Positions 11,026 to 23,605 of a stretch of DNA of 64,000 nt are shown one piece after another. The translations under genes were made by a program, and so were the position numbers. Position 1 is the stretch's first letter. Every line of letters begins with the position of its first letter. The stretch spans positions 15,504,802 to 15,568,801 of the forward strand of contig NC_133778.1 in NCBI RefSeq assembly GCF_003597395.2, in the 5' to 3' direction. Source of the stretch: Chelonoidis abingdonii (lineage: Eukaryota; Chordata; Testudines; Testudinidae). The notes below the pieces were generated by a model. That model was not told the origin of the DNA, ran no database searches, and was given only the letters and a program-made list of their open reading frames with translations.

Positions 11026-11885
11026 GATGGGATGCTTGTGCCACACAGGCCTGGGTAAGTAAAAAGGGCCTTAACCCTGTGACAGGCTGTATTCGGAGGA
11101 GAGTCGGGGCTAGGGTGACCAGATGTCCCGATTTTATAGGGACAGGCCTGATTTGGGGGTCTTTTTCTTATATAGGCTCTTATTACCCCCTGCCCCCTGT
11201 CCTGATTTTTCACACTTGCTGTCTGGTCACCCTCGTCAGGGCTGATAAGTTCTAGTGGATGATGAAGCCCAGCTCGGCAGGGACAGGCTGAGCTGGTATA
11301 AAACCAGGAAGTGGAGCACGAGGAGGGAGCTGCAGGAAGGAACTCTGCAGTTACTCCCTAGAGAGGAGTGGAGTTGACAAGAAATGAGGAGGTGGTTTTG
11401 GGAGATAAGTCCTGGGATCCTGCCTTGGACTGTAGACTCTGGCAAGAGCCTAAGAAGGGTGAAATACCCACAGGGAGCAGAGGAAGCTCTGGTAACCTAG
11501 AGGTGGGGTCAAAACCAGAGAGAAATGTAGGAAGCAGGTCAGGGAAACAGCAGTGGGGTCTGCTATTATGTAGACTGTGATTGCTAATTATATGGTCTCT
11601 GGGCTGGAACCGGGACAGGCCTGGATTCCCCTTCCAGCCACTGGCACAGTCTGGTCAGTGGAGCAGAAGACTGTCTGAGACAGTTGTCCAGAGGGACTCT
11701 GATACCCTGAAAGGGAAAAACTGTAGTGACCTGATTGGAGGGCCAAACCACAAAGAGGTAGCAATAGGGTCCGGAGGGAGAGACCCCAGAGTGAGAAACT
11801 GAAGGAGGGGGCATCAGACTGATTAAGAGCTAATCCCTAGATAAGCCACAAGGAAGCGCCACAGTAGTGAACCCCCTGGACAATC
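11026..11885 (+). mobile_element. LTR-like repeat interrupted by a MITE
   Basis: GA-rich segment with 'agctggtataaaaccaggaag' (TATA-like box, about 11290-11310) and a tail 'agataagccacaaggaagcgccacagtagtgaaccccctgga'. The tail resembles 41875-41935 ('gcccagccacaagggagcg ... gtgagtccaccc'), so both may be LTR ends of the same class. The TATA-like promoter followed by a purine-rich leader supports an LTR. No internal retroviral genes are visible. The boundaries are approximate. Confidence 0.45.
11111..11234 (+). mobile_element. Short palindromic MITE, TAGGGTGACCA family (second copy)
   Basis: 124 bp, opposite orientation to the copy at 1250-1372 and nearly colinear with its reverse complement ('tcccgattttatagggaca', 'tcttatataggct', 'cctgatttttcacacttgctgtctggtcaccct'). 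The 8-bp flanks gtcggggc (11103-11110) and gtcagggc (11235-11242) differ by one base, confirming insertion into the surrounding LTR-like repeat. Confidence 0.88.
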
Positions 11886-11889
11886 CTCA

Positions 11890-12120
11890 AAACTAGAGTT
11901 CCTGAATTTTTTCAGCAAATTGTAAATTTGCCAAAATATACATTTTTTGGGGCAGCAAAACTATTTATGAATTCGGGCTGAATTTGGCAAACGGCTTCAG
12001 ACCAAAATTTCCCCAAAACCTGAAGACAAAAAATGTTGAAAATTCCAAAATATTCAGTTTCAAAAAGTTGATTTCAAAAAAGACCCTTCTAAACTGGTTT
12101 ATTTTATTTATTTCATCAAG
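11890..12120. repeat. AT-rich 'aaaatttt' fuzzy repeat
   Basis: Low-complexity stretch rich in 'gaatttt', 'caaaattt' and 'aaaatgttgaaaat' words, partly self-complementary. Similar stretches lie at 24218-24410 and 55740-56150, so this is likely a decayed palindromic transposon family rather than random AT richness. Confidence 0.5.
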
Positions 12121-12224
12121 AAAATCAGGGAAATAAATTAGTTGTGGTTAAAACAAATAGATTTTTTTTTGAGTTTGTCTAACAAATTATTCACTTGGCT
12201 CCACTTGCACAGTCCTGCGAGTGA

Positions 12225-12435
12225 ATTAGGGCAATGCTATTACCCCCATTTTGCAGATGGGGAACTGAGGATCAGAGAGACAGGATAGGATTCAGGTGCC
12301 TAACTCCCACTGAAATCCCGAAGTGCCTTGCCCGAGATCTCACCAGACGTTTGTGGTGGAGCCAGACTCCAAGTTTCCCATGGCCCAGGTTACTGCTGTA
12401 TCCACTAGACAATTGTCCTCCTCCTCCACCTGATC
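12225..12435 (-). mobile_element. MIR-like CORE-SINE remnant
   Basis: Contains 'ttacccccattttgcagatggggaactgagg', 'cagagagacagg', 'tgccttgcccgagatctc' and 'ttgtggtggagccagac', the reverse-complement order of a MIR/CORE-SINE. It is old and diverged. The ORF on 12234-12542 is incidental. Confidence 0.65.
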
Positions 12436-12629
12436 TAGGTATAGTGGAAAACCAAGGTAGTCTCAGACACCTCTGTGGTAACAGGCAAACGTGGACTAAT
12501 GAATCAAATTCTTTGGTTTTCTTCACTAATGAATTTATGTAGCTCATTTACTGAGAGGTTTGATATGTGCTGAGTAGGTTTATCATGGTCATTCCTTTGG
12601 AATGCAAAGTCAGCTACACACTGTGTGGA

Positions 12630-13402
12630 CATTTCTGAGAATAGTTCTCTGAAGATGTCCACGCAGTGTGCAGAGGCGGTCAAAAAAGCAAACAAGATGT
12701 TAGGAATCATTAAAAAGGGGATAGAGAATAAAACTGAGAATATATTATTGCCCTTATATAAATCCATGGTACGCCCACATCTCGAATACTGTGGTCTCCT
12801 CACCTCAAAAACGATATTCTAGCACTAGAAACGGTTCAGAAAAGGGCAACTGAAATGATTAGGGGTTTGGAGAGGGTCCCATATGAGAAAGATAAAGAGG
12901 CTAGGCCTCTTCAAGCTTGGAAAAGAGGAGACTAAGGGAGGATACGATAGAGTATTAAATCAAGAGTGAAGTTGAGAAGTGGGATAAGGAAGTGATTTAC
13001 TATCCGCATATACAAGAACTATAGGGGTTTAACCAAATGATTAATAGGTAGCAGGTTAAAAACAAATAAACAGGAAGTTCTTTCACCAGCGACAGCAATC
13101 AACTTGTGGAACGTCTTATCTGAGGAGGTTGTGAAGGCTGGACTATAACAATGTTAAAAGGGAACGGATAAAACCTTCAATGTGGGCTAAGTTCCATAAT
13201 GGCTTATTAGCCAGGAAGGCTAAGAATGGGTGTCCCTAGCCTCTTTTCATCAGAGGATGGAGATGGATGGCAGGAGAGAGATCACTTGATCATTGCCTGT
13301 TAGCTTTACTCCCTCTGGGGCACCTGGCATTGGCCACTGTCGGTAGACAGATACTGGGCTAGATGGACCTTTGGTCTGACCAGGTACAGCCGTTCTTATG
13401 TA
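12630..13402 (+). mobile_element. CR1 LINE with ORF2 C-terminal remnant
   Basis: Forward CR1 fragment of about 770 bp. 12625-12822 still translates as the C-terminal region of CR1 ORF2 (EAVKKANKMLGIIKKGIENK, then LLPLYKSMVRPHLEYC), after which frame is lost. The 3' part ('ggcattggccactgtcggtagac', 'actgggctagatgga') finishes at 'agccgttcttatgt'. Dense small deletions compared with the 3108 copy mark it as older or poorly assembled. It is not an active element. Confidence 0.93.
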
Positions 13403-14920
13403 AAGTCAATTATCCCTCTTGGATGACTGCTATATGGTATCTGAACTACAAAAGAAGAGGCTCAAAGACTCTTTTGTGGATGGCAGAATCATAACAAGAC
13501 ATTACACACCCATTTTTCTACAGGGGCACTATCTTGCAATGCTGATGGATCACTCACATCTGGATATTCAATGGGAGTTCAGCATGCATATGAACAGCGG
13601 GAACAGGCCCCAAACTGAGAATTAAGTGAAAAGGCCCGATGCTGCTTGGAGTTACACTTGTAAATCCAGAACAGCTCTACAGAATGTGCAAAGCTTTTAA
13701 CTAGAGCAGTGCAAAGCAGCAGGAGCAGGGCTGAGGACCTGATCCTGCATCTTCCTGCACTGGTTATCCTTCTGGTCCATGTACTTATATAGGGGAGATT
13801 GTCCCACATTGCCACAAATTGTTGCTTCTTGCTACAGTTAGCTTTAGGGTCAAATTGAAATCTGTGGGATAGACCATCCCTTCCTGCAGAGAAACCTGAC
13901 ACAGAGTATGCAGGCAGAGGGAAAAGGGATCTCGGAGTTTTCCTCTGAAGCGAGTTCAGTAAGTAGGACTGTAGGCAGACTCCTACCATACACTGCTTCA
14001 GGGGGTAGGTGAGCGAGGGAAGTCCTGGTGCTGTGAATATGTGGCCCCTCTGTACTGGTTTGAACTCCCTGTCAACATAGCTCCTTCATGGCAGTCCTCG
14101 TACGGCTGTGCAGGGGGAGAAGTGAACGGAGTTTTAGGCAGCAAATCAAGTTTGAAGGAAACTGGTTCTGTGCTTTTTATAAGTGCTTACAGCACAGTTT
14201 TTCTCACCATGCTTAAAGCTCTGTTACAATACAGTGGCTAGGAACACTGGCTGCACTCAGCAGTTGGTTAGCTCAGGGGTGGCCTAGAGCGAGGTGGCCT
14301 AAGGGGATTCTTGTGCAAAACAGAGAGGTTAGTGCTTGATTATTACAAACTCTTGAAATACCCACAGTGGGCCAAATCCTTGCCTCTACACTCAGCCCAA
14401 GTAAATGTGTACGGGGGAAACGCGAACAATGGATGTAGAGGGACTCGGTACAGGATAGAGAGGTCTAGGGTACAGCTACTGCTCACACACTCTGCCATAG
14501 AGGCATATTGCTACTCCGGCCTATAGGACGAGGTCTGGAGTCTGATTAGCATGGACACAGGATAACACCCCAGCCAGCCAGAGAAATGAATATGTTTAAA
14601 GATGGTTTATCCTTTGCATCCCCTGTCCTCAGCTACACCAAGCCTATCGTAGCCTCAGCTGAGGGAGGATCTAACCCTATTAAGCACACATCATTTATAC
14701 ACCGTTACCATCCATAAATAATGTTAGACATGCTTCCTGTTACACTATGTAGGAAGGGAGAATGTGGTCTGATCTGGTGTCACAATTCTTATCTGCTCTG
14801 GGATCTTGCCTCTTACAGCAGGCACCATTCTTTATTTATGTTACAGTTGTTTCTAAAGACCTCAGCTGAGATCAGGGACCCATTGTAGTCATTCCTGTGC
14901 AGCCACATAGTAAGAGACAG
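13403..14920. other. Intergenic, nothing recognised
   Basis: No gene or clear repeat. The minus-strand ORF at 13579-13989 (136 codons) has no recognisable domain and atypical composition, so I treat it as chance. Confidence 0.5.
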
Positions 14921-14924
14921 TCCC

Positions 14925-15070
14925 TGCTCCACAAAGCTTACTGTCTAAATAGGACAGACAGACGAAGGATGTGAGGAGAAAGGGAGGTGAAATGACTTGT
15001 CCAAGATTCCACCATCAGTCTGTGGCAGAAGCAGTTCAGTGCTCTGTCCACTAGATCACGTTGCCTGTCA
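14925..15070 (-). mobile_element. MIR-like CORE-SINE remnant
   Basis: 'tactgtctaaatagg', then 'gaggtgaaatgacttgtccaagattccacc' and 'agtctgtggcagaagcag ... tctgtccactagatcac' follow the reverse order of a MIR-type SINE core. It is highly diverged. Confidence 0.5.
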
Positions 15071-17440
15071 GATACCAGCTACTTCAGAGGAAGTTCCAAG
15101 AAACCCTTAAAGGAGTAACCGGCCAATAGGGGAATTATCATACTAATATGCATCTATTTAGGAGCTGTCTGATATCCTGAATCATGAGGGTTTAAATTCT
15201 TTATAAAAGTATTTTCCTGTCTAATTCAACTGTGGATAATCTCACTGAATATAAATCTATTCTTTTTATGACTCCTGCTAAGCTCTTGGTCTCAATGCTA
15301 CCTGGTGGGAATCAGTGCAGTGATTAAAAATCATTTCCTTTTGTTAACTTTGTAAGTGTTGCCTTTCATTGTCAGTGACTTTGGGGATGAATGTACAGGA
15401 GCTCCTGATTTACTGTCTCTGAACCAATCATAACTTCTACCATATTCCTCTTTACTCATCTCCTCACTAGGATAATCAACTCTACTCTTCAGTCCTCATA
15501 TGGAAGTCTCACTAGGACTTCCGCCTCTTTGTTCTTCATCTCTGAATCCTCTTCATTTCTTCCATCTCTTTCTCAACACTCAGCAATTAAAGTACCTTAC
15601 CAAAAATGATACTGTCCAATGATAAATGTATGAATTGGTTTACCACTTGAGTATCCCTTTAAATAAAATATTTAGGTACTGAAAGTATTAAAAAACAAAG
15701 CTAAGGTAATTATGTTGTGAAGAAATATCCATTTCTGTATATTTAATAATAATGGGTCAAATTCTGCCACTTTTACTCATGTTGAGTAGCACCCTACTCT
15801 ACAAGTAGTCCCACTGCTTCCTCCAAAATTTCATCTGGTGGTTCATACTTATTGGCATTAATACCTTCCATTCAATATATTTTTCTCCATGCTGTTGACT
15901 AATATATACTGGTCTTATCTCTCTCCCTCGCTTTCTAATTCACATCCCATATTAATATGCGTTAAGCACACAATCACTATACCATCATTTTGTGTGTATA
16001 TTTATATTTCTAGCAGTTATGTGGTCTAACCTGGCCTATGTCTTTCTTTCTATAACTCTGTTCACCTAAGCTGTGTATCCAATAACATACTGCAAAACTG
16101 TAGTCAGCTTTGACATTGAAAAACAGGCACTGTCAAAGGCAAAATACATTCAAGTTCTGCCCCTGTGCAAGCTGGGGAGTGACCAGTACCTGGAAAGCTA
16201 GTGTCCAAAACAAAGGTAAGGAAGGTACAGAACAACAAGTTAAGGACTTGGGATGAACTGCTGGGTTGGATTTTAGTGACATGTAAAGACTTTTGCAAGT
16301 TGTAAAATCATCCTATAAATAGTCCTACCTGAAATGTGTAACTCTGGGAACACATCTTCTTTGTAGGGTGAACTTAACCAAACAGATTCCTGGAAACATA
16401 TTGAACCTTTTTTCCTGAACTATACAATCAACCTGACTGATATTGGTCATTTGGTCTGTGTGCATATCTCATAAGGAACCATAGTGTGGTCAAGCAATTA
16501 ATTGAGTGTGCAATTTACCAGTGATGATGGGATGCATGTGACAAGCCCAGGCAGCAGACTGCATCTTACTGTAGTTTCTGCATTGCAGCTTACTATTCTC
16601 ATTGCTGCAGCTGGGATGGCTTGGCTGACACCCTGGGGTCTGAACAGAGACCTTTGGAGCTAGAGGCATAGGCTGATACAGCTTGAACTAAAGCTCTCTA
16701 ATTGCAGCGGTAACAAACGTGTATCCTCTGTGGATCGGGGGACCTGTAATACGCACTGACCACCAAGTTACCCAGGGTCATCAAGCAATATAAACATGCA
16801 CGTCACTTGGTAAATGGTGACCTATGTCACTGTCTTTGCCTGTGGACTGGGCCTTTCTTCCTGCACATGACAAGCTGGTAGAGGTGCTTCCTCATATTGC
16901 AGAACATCTTTCTTCTTGGATTCAGACACTAAACCTCTCTCACTGCAGCTGCTTCCGGGGTTTTGGGTGAGTTTCCCTCTGAATCCTTAAACTCTTGGAT
17001 GGCATAAGAAAGTTGACTTTGGCCACAAGTACTATGTTAGTGGTGTCCGGTCTTTCTCTGTTCCAAATATAGGGGAATACTGTGAGACCTCGGATACAGC
17101 TGGAGATAACTTTTAACTTTCTAATGGCAACTGCTATGTCGGTCAAACTTCAATGCCATTGAAATTAGTTAATTATTTTCCTGCAATGTTAACTTAGTAA
17201 TCGTGTGCATCCCGTGGGCCAGATGATGCCTAGTCCTGCAGGTATATGCAAAGAGGTGAGAGGCGGGAGCTTTCTTATCATTACCTCTTAGTCAAGGGCC
17301 AGGAGAGAGCTCGCTGGGAGAGCTCACTGAAGATCCAAGGGAAAAGAACAAGAAAACATATTATTAGTATAAAATGTAAAGGGAAAAAATGGCCACAATA
17401 CAAAAATAAATCACTAAGGCCCACTTTAAATCCATTATCT
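15071..17440. other. Intergenic, AT-rich
   Basis: No supported gene or RNA. A 'gggtcaaattctgccac' start at about 15754 is a half-preserved member of the small hairpin family. The rest is unique-looking sequence. Confidence 0.5.
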
Positions 17441-17441
17441 A

Positions 17442-17612
17442 GGAACATAGGAATGGCCAGACTGCCTCAGATCAAAGTCCATCCAGTCCAGTATCCTGTC
17501 TCTGACAATGGCCAGCTGCTTCAGTAGCCAGTTATGGGAAAACCTGCCCATACAGAAATTTTCTTCCTAGACCCTTCAGTTAGAGGTTGGCCTGAAGCAT
17601 GACGTTTGAAAT
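17442..17612 (-). mobile_element. CR1-type LINE 3' end fragment
   Basis: 'aggaacataggaatggccag', 'tcagatcaaagtccatccagtccagtatcctgtctctgacaatggcc' is the reversed 3' end of a CR1 subfamily related to but different from the 58073 copy. The 5' side is lost. Confidence 0.8.
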
Positions 17613-20600
17613 CAGCATTGATTTCAATAGTTACTTTGAATTCATGTTAATATAAACGAAAGCAACGTTTGTCCCCGTAGTTTCTTAACCACTTTTTTCC
17701 CTTCTAGGTTATCCGGTCATTTTTACATCCTGGATGTACTGAAGGTTAATACCTGAAACCTTATCAATGCAGAACTCTGTGGCACTGATGCTATAAGGTC
17801 ACACTTACACACATGCTGTAAATGTAATGTGCACCCATATTACCCTGCCAGGGCATTGTCAAGTGGCCAGAGCTTATATGAGAATCAGGCCCTACATGAT
17901 TTATGAACATCCTGATCAAGTTCCTCAGTAATGGGTAATGCTGTTTGGTGTATGTGCTATAGTGTGTCTATATTATTCATTTAATATTCTGCACAGAATT
18001 TGTAGAAGGGATTCAACACAGTCTCTTTGCTATTATTCTACAGTCCCCTGATGACATTTGAATTAATCCTTTATTTTTAAACGAGATGCCAACCCATCAC
18101 TCTGGCATCATCCAACTGAAAAAAAGAGTGTGGCCTACCTCGTTGCAGCATTGTTTTACATTGTGTTTCTACTGGTGTCCATGTTGATGGATAGTCCCAG
18201 TCTTTTTTTTTTTTTAAATGCAGGTTGTGACTCCATCTGTCCCTGAGACAAAAATACTCACTGACCTAAGAAGCAATCACAGATACCATGGGCCAAATTC
18301 TCAGCTGATGTAAACCTGTGTAACGCTACCGGACTAGGCTGATTTACATCAGGTGAAGATTTGGCTCCTTGTTCTTTGCATTTTTGACAATCTTCCTGGC
18401 TTTATGTGTGAACCCTTACTAATGAAATATATACTCGTTCTGCTACGTGGGGCTCCGCAATCTGAGGAGAAAGGACTCTAGTCCCCAGGGCTATGGAGAG
18501 ATGTCATAAATCATAGAATATGTTTAGAGATTTAGCCTGAGTCCACCAAAGAGACTTGTCAGATATGAGCTGTTGTTAAATAACTGCTGATAGGCATTCT
18601 TGGGCATCTTACTTCCTCTGCTCACAGTCATTAGCTTTGACAAAATGACTCCCTTTTATTTTCACTTTGAACGTTAGACTCTTCAGTTTTGACCTCCTGG
18701 AGAGGAACTGAATAATGCAAGGTCATTAGAGATTTGAATTATGCCTTCCCCACCGCCCCCTTCTTCCTGTCATTTCTGTCTCTTTAACACCATCCCGCTC
18801 ACCCTGCGCGCGCACACACACACTCTTTCTACCTATGCGAGTGGGTGGGCACTTCCCTTTACAAATCTGCCCTCTCCGCCTGCCTGTCCTTTTCTAGAAC
18901 ACTTACAGGATTAATTTTAAGAATGCTGATAAATACTTCCCTTGTCCGGCTGATGATGTTTCTCTCTCTCTCTCAGGGTCTTGAAAATCCCACCATTTGT
19001 CCTGACGTAACCATTTCCCCCCACAACTGAGTCTCCACATCATGACATAGAAAAATATGAAGACAGACTGTCCTCTGGCATCTGCAGTCCGTTTTGTGCT
19101 GCAAAGATAGTAACTTTTCTGGACAGTAGGCAGCCATTTTTTACTGAAGAGCTTCTATATATAGGATAGGTCAAGTACTTCATCCTGTGCTAGCTTGCAG
19201 AAGAGTTGTGACTAAACTTCCTCATTGTAGACATCTTTGAGGGCTCTCTGTGCGGCGCCTTAGCTCTCTGTTTGTGTGATGCAAATTTGAAAATGACCGA
19301 ATTGCATTTCCTTCCTTAAAATCAGGCTTCAAGCATGTCATTAACCTTTCATACCTACAAGCATACTCTTACCAAGATAGCCTCACTTCCTACATGATAT
19401 TTGCACATGTGGATCCATCCAGTTTCTAATCTCAGGCACCTAGGTATGAAGCTGGAATTAATGGCGTATCTCCAGCGTGAATGCGATTAAAAAGTGAGCT
19501 GTGTTTTTAATTGGTTCACAATATTAGCATTGTGACTCGCATACTGAAACCTGTGATGGCCCATACTCAGTTTATGCACAAAGTCAGATCACAGCCCAAG
19601 CACAGATAAAGCAGTCACAAGTTTTTTTAGGCTAATTACCTGTAAGTACAAAAGATGGGCATCACAAAATGGACTTTTTCTACATTCAAAGGAAAATGAG
19701 CCTGTTGCTGTATAAGCTGAGAAAGGAGGCAGAGAAGAGGTGAGATGCAGGGGATTCATCGGAGAGTGGACCTGTGAAACTTCCATCGAGGCTGACTTTT
19801 GTCCACTGAACTGCTTTTTGAAATGAGGGGACACGCACTGAGAGACAGAATCAGAGAGAACTGGGAATTCATAGGCATAAATTCCAAGTCCCTTAAATAA
19901 CTTTACTTACCCTTTTTGTGGTTCACCAGACCAGCTAGAATCTAGAATGATGCCATTACATAATTGACATACTGTTTGGGTTAAGAAAGCCAAAGGTGGC
20001 CACAATAGCTGATTTATGCAGAGTGAGGCGGTTGAAGGGCTGAGACACAAAGAGGAGGCGGCAGCTGCTGGAGCAAGAGAGGGGCCACAGATGGCGAAAG
20101 AGACAGAGCGTGGGAGAGTGCAACTGCAGGAAGGGGTGTTGGTCACGCAGCACTATCCCCAGGGTGGCCAGAAGGGGGCGCGATCTGTGGTGAGCACAGT
20201 GCCCTGTCACAGTCCCCCTACCAGCCCACCGAGAACAGTGACTTGGAACCCACCCGACATGGGGAAAGACCTACTTAACCCCCTGATGCCCGCGGTAAGG
20301 ACTAATGAGCCTGGAGTTGGATCAAAGGCCCAATGTGAAGGTGATGGACTGTTTGTTGGAACTACTGGTTTAACCTGGAGTGCGTGGGATTCTCTGACCC
20401 ATCCAGAGGGCTAAGTTGACGAAGAAGCAAGGTCAGAACACCTGTCTGCAGGGGGCAAAAAGGAGATGTTCTGTCCAGCCATCAGGGGATGTGCCATCTG
20501 TATGCTCACAGTTGTATGCTTACAGCAGGGAGACCAATTCCCTCCCTATTGGCCACCCCTGGACTCTACTTTTTGTATTTGATTTTGGGCAGGATGCAGT

Positions 20601-21397
20601 ATTTTGAGTGCAGATGAAAGGAAGACAGTAGCTAGGATAAATCAAAACTTTGGAAAGAAAGTGCCCTAGAAGTGAAAGAACTGCTGTTATTTGTTCCTGA
20701 ATCAATGCCCCTTTAAAGAGTTTCTTCCTGATCTGACAAGTATGTTGATCTTTCAAAACAATCGGTCTAGAGGTGGTGGTGGTGGTAGAACAGAGAGAAC
20801 TGGTTCAGCTTATCTTGAAAGCCTGAGTTTAATTTATCCTGGGAGTGTGTTAAAATTTTCCGATATAGTTAATAAATATGCACCATTGAAAATGAAGTGG
20901 GTCAAGAACTATCAGTGTGTGTGGATCTCAGGGAGACTTGGCAACAAAGCCTCAGGCAAGCAAAATGACATAGAAGGGACACATAAAGCCAACTAGAAAA
21001 TGATGAATGATCTCCTGGAAAATAAGGCCAGGAAAAGAATCAGTGCATCTGGTCAGTAAAGCAAAATGACAATAACATTTTTCCTGTGGAAAATGTTATT
21101 CAAGATAATGCCACTCAGCTGTACCATAGTGATACAAACACACAAAGATGGGTCATAAGAGAAACAAAAGATTTCCATCCACAGGAATGGAGGGACAGAA
21201 AATGCAGTGAAGGTTCCGTCATCCGGCACTCTGCAAACTTACACCAAAGCTCTGATTTGATAGCATTCCACACCTGCCTTGCCTTGTTGTGAATGACAGT
21301 GCTGGGTGTAGGGCACTGATGAAATGAGCCCACAGTCAGTAATCGTGATATGTACAAGCAACGTGGCAGAGGTGCCCAGTTACTCAGAAACATGAGA
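17613..21397. other. Intergenic with simple repeats and a small hairpin element
   Basis: No gene is supported. A (CG)(CA) microsatellite lies at about 18806-18825 and a (TC)n run at 18960-18975. A 79-bp hairpin at 18290-18368 is listed separately. 20010-20480 is GC-rich with 'gaggaggcggcagctgctgg' wording and may be another repeat. The frame at 20016-20414 (132 codons) lies in it and looks non-coding. Confidence 0.5.
18290..18368. repeat. Small hairpin repeat (gggccaaattctcagctg family)
   Basis: Arms 'ccaaattctcagctgatgtaaac' and 'gatttacatcaggtgaagatttgg' are inverted copies around a ~25-bp loop. Related hairpins occur at 24707, 30587, 33794, 35256, 39458, 57964 and 58900. The family is probably a very short MITE or an inverted-repeat remnant. 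Confidence 0.8.
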
Positions 21398-21409
21398 CTG
21401 TGTCATATG

Positions 21410-21502
21410 TGTCAAGTATCAGAGGGGTAGCCATGTTAGTCTGGATCTGCATCTGACGAAGTGGGTATTCTGTTAGTCTATAAGGTACCACAGGACTCTT
21501 TG
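21410..21502 (+). mobile_element. Miniature Penelope-like element (PLE) end, 93 bp
   Basis: Starts 'tgtcaagtatcagaggggtagcc' and ends 'ggactctttg', joining the two PLE termini ('atgttagtctggatctg' and 'ctgttagtctataaggtaccacagga') without a body. It is flanked by a perfect 12-bp duplication ctgtgtcatatg (21398-21409 and 21503-21514). At 21453-21466 it keeps CTGACGA-A-GTGGGT, matching the 5' core of a hammerhead ribozyme (CUGANGA plus one arm of stem II). The GAAA half is deleted. Confidence 0.85.
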
Positions 21503-21514
21503 CTGTGTCATATG

Positions 21515-23605
21515 CATCGGTACCAGAACACATTAAATATAGTTCAGTCTGAAATTCAAGACCATGCGAGGGCACAGTCTTCAACCCTAGCATAGGCTGT
21601 TTGTGCAAAGTGGTTGCAACACTGTCCCAAAGGGGCAACTGAGAGTTCTCCTGACACAGCGAAATCCTTGTGTTTCAAAGCTAGAACAGCCAGTTCTGTG
21701 CCACCTAGTGTCTCCCCACCCCAACACTCCCTTTTCACAGAGTGGGTATGCAGGAGGAAGGAGGGAATGAAAGAAGACATTGAGTTGAACCTGTGATATG
21801 CTCTTCAGCCATCTTTGTGGGGAGAGGGACAAGCTGGGGGCGGATGCACAGTGTTTCACTAAATCTGCCCCAGGTCAGCATCTGGCTGCAGGCGACAATT
21901 TAGAAAAGCCAAGCAGCCTCACGAACTTATGCTGGGAAATGTTTTGGTCCCTGTCTGGCCCAGGATTGGGGGACTGGAAAGGTTGCTCAGAGCCCCCACA
22001 TCTCTATCTCAGCTGCACTGAACGTAGGCCCAGCTGAGCGCTGAGTCCCGAGTATCGGCACTTCTAGCGCATCCGTTCATATGAATAGAGTGCAGTCCAC
22101 TTAACTCAATAACTGGTTTCTAATTCGATCAGGAATTTTGGAACCAAGCCTTTGGTATTTAAAATAGTAATTTCTGCCCTTTATTTGGATCTCTTTTAGC
22201 CATATTGAGCAATTTTTACTGAATAATACAAAGATTTGCCATAGAAAGTTACTACTTGATTATCAAGAAAGGCCAAGATTCTGAATCGAGAGAAGAAAAA
22301 GAGACCAAGGAAGAACCATGGGGTGAAAGCCACAGACAATATTTCTGCACCTGAAGAATCCCCATAGGGGTCAGGAAATTGGCTGTGACTCCACAATGGT
22401 GACCTATCAAGGCTTTCATTTTTCCCATCCTACTAATGTGTCATTTCCCACACACACCCCCACCCCGCCAACATCACAGATCTTGCTGGGCCTGCTGGAA
22501 GGCACTTCAGAGAGACCCAGTACCTCTGCTCTCCCTCCTGGCTCAGCTAGGCCTTGTCTGGCTCCCTAGTAGCACAGCTCCACAGGAGCTGTACTTCGAT
22601 GGATGTTCTCACCCACGTCTCTCCCTTCTAGATTTCCCCTTGGCAGGAGGTTCCACAGCACAGAGGTGGAGAGCATCCAAGCTAATACTCAGGCTCTGAC
22701 TCATCACACTACTTCAGAGGGTGCATGACATTCAGCACCTGCTTAACTCCCATTCATTTCAGTGGAATTTAAACACCTGCTTAATGTGAGGCATATGGTG
22801 AAGCACTTTGCAGGATCAGGGCTTCTAACACTATTAATTTAGGTGGGGAATGGTTTGGGGTGAACTAAATGCGAAGTGCTTGACCTGCTCCATTCAGCCT
22901 CAGCTGCCCCTTTTCCTGATGACCCCACCCCACAAGTTCTCCGCAGAGAGACTTCCATCCACATGAGGTGTGTGTGGGGGGGTTATTCTAGAGTGGTGGT
23001 ACTTTATTTCTATTTTTCCCCCACCCAGGTAATGTAGCTCACTGGGGCCTGTTTTATTTCAAAATTGTTATTGACATTACAGCTGAGATTTTCAGACCTG
23101 CCTAAATGATCTGCATGCCAGGCTTCCAATTAAAATGAGTGGGAATTAGGTACCCACATCCCTTACAGAGCTGTGAAAAATCACAGTGCACAAGAACTGG
23201 CGTATGCTGTGCATGCCTGAAAAAATGAGTGCCACTGAAACGTCAGCATGTACTGAGAGCTACCACATTGTGGTACTGAAGGCAATGCAGTATTTCTCTA
23301 TACTCAGCATAGCAAATAATCTCTGCACTAGAACTGCAGATGAAAATGTGGATTTACCAGGCCTAATTCCCTTCTCACTTATACCAGGGTAAATCATGAG
23401 CAATTCCTGTGAAATCAATGTAATACAAGTAAGAGGGAAACCAGATCAATGAATGGCAAATGCTTTAGTGAGTCGCATATTTCATTCAAGGTCATCGGAA
23501 CTGATGTGATAATGAAGAGTGGCTCTGTAAGCAGTGACACAAAGATGACTTAAAAGCATGCCACAGGATCCACTCATAGTACTTGCGGCTGAGGGGGGTG
23601 GAGTC
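21515..23605. other. Intergenic, nothing recognised
   Basis: No supported gene. 22712-22825 and 23075-23160 contain decayed 'cctaaatgat..gcatgcc' and 'cacctgcttaa' phrases of the small dispersed repeats. Overlapping frames at 21556-21859 and 22436-22699 have no domain. Confidence 0.5.
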
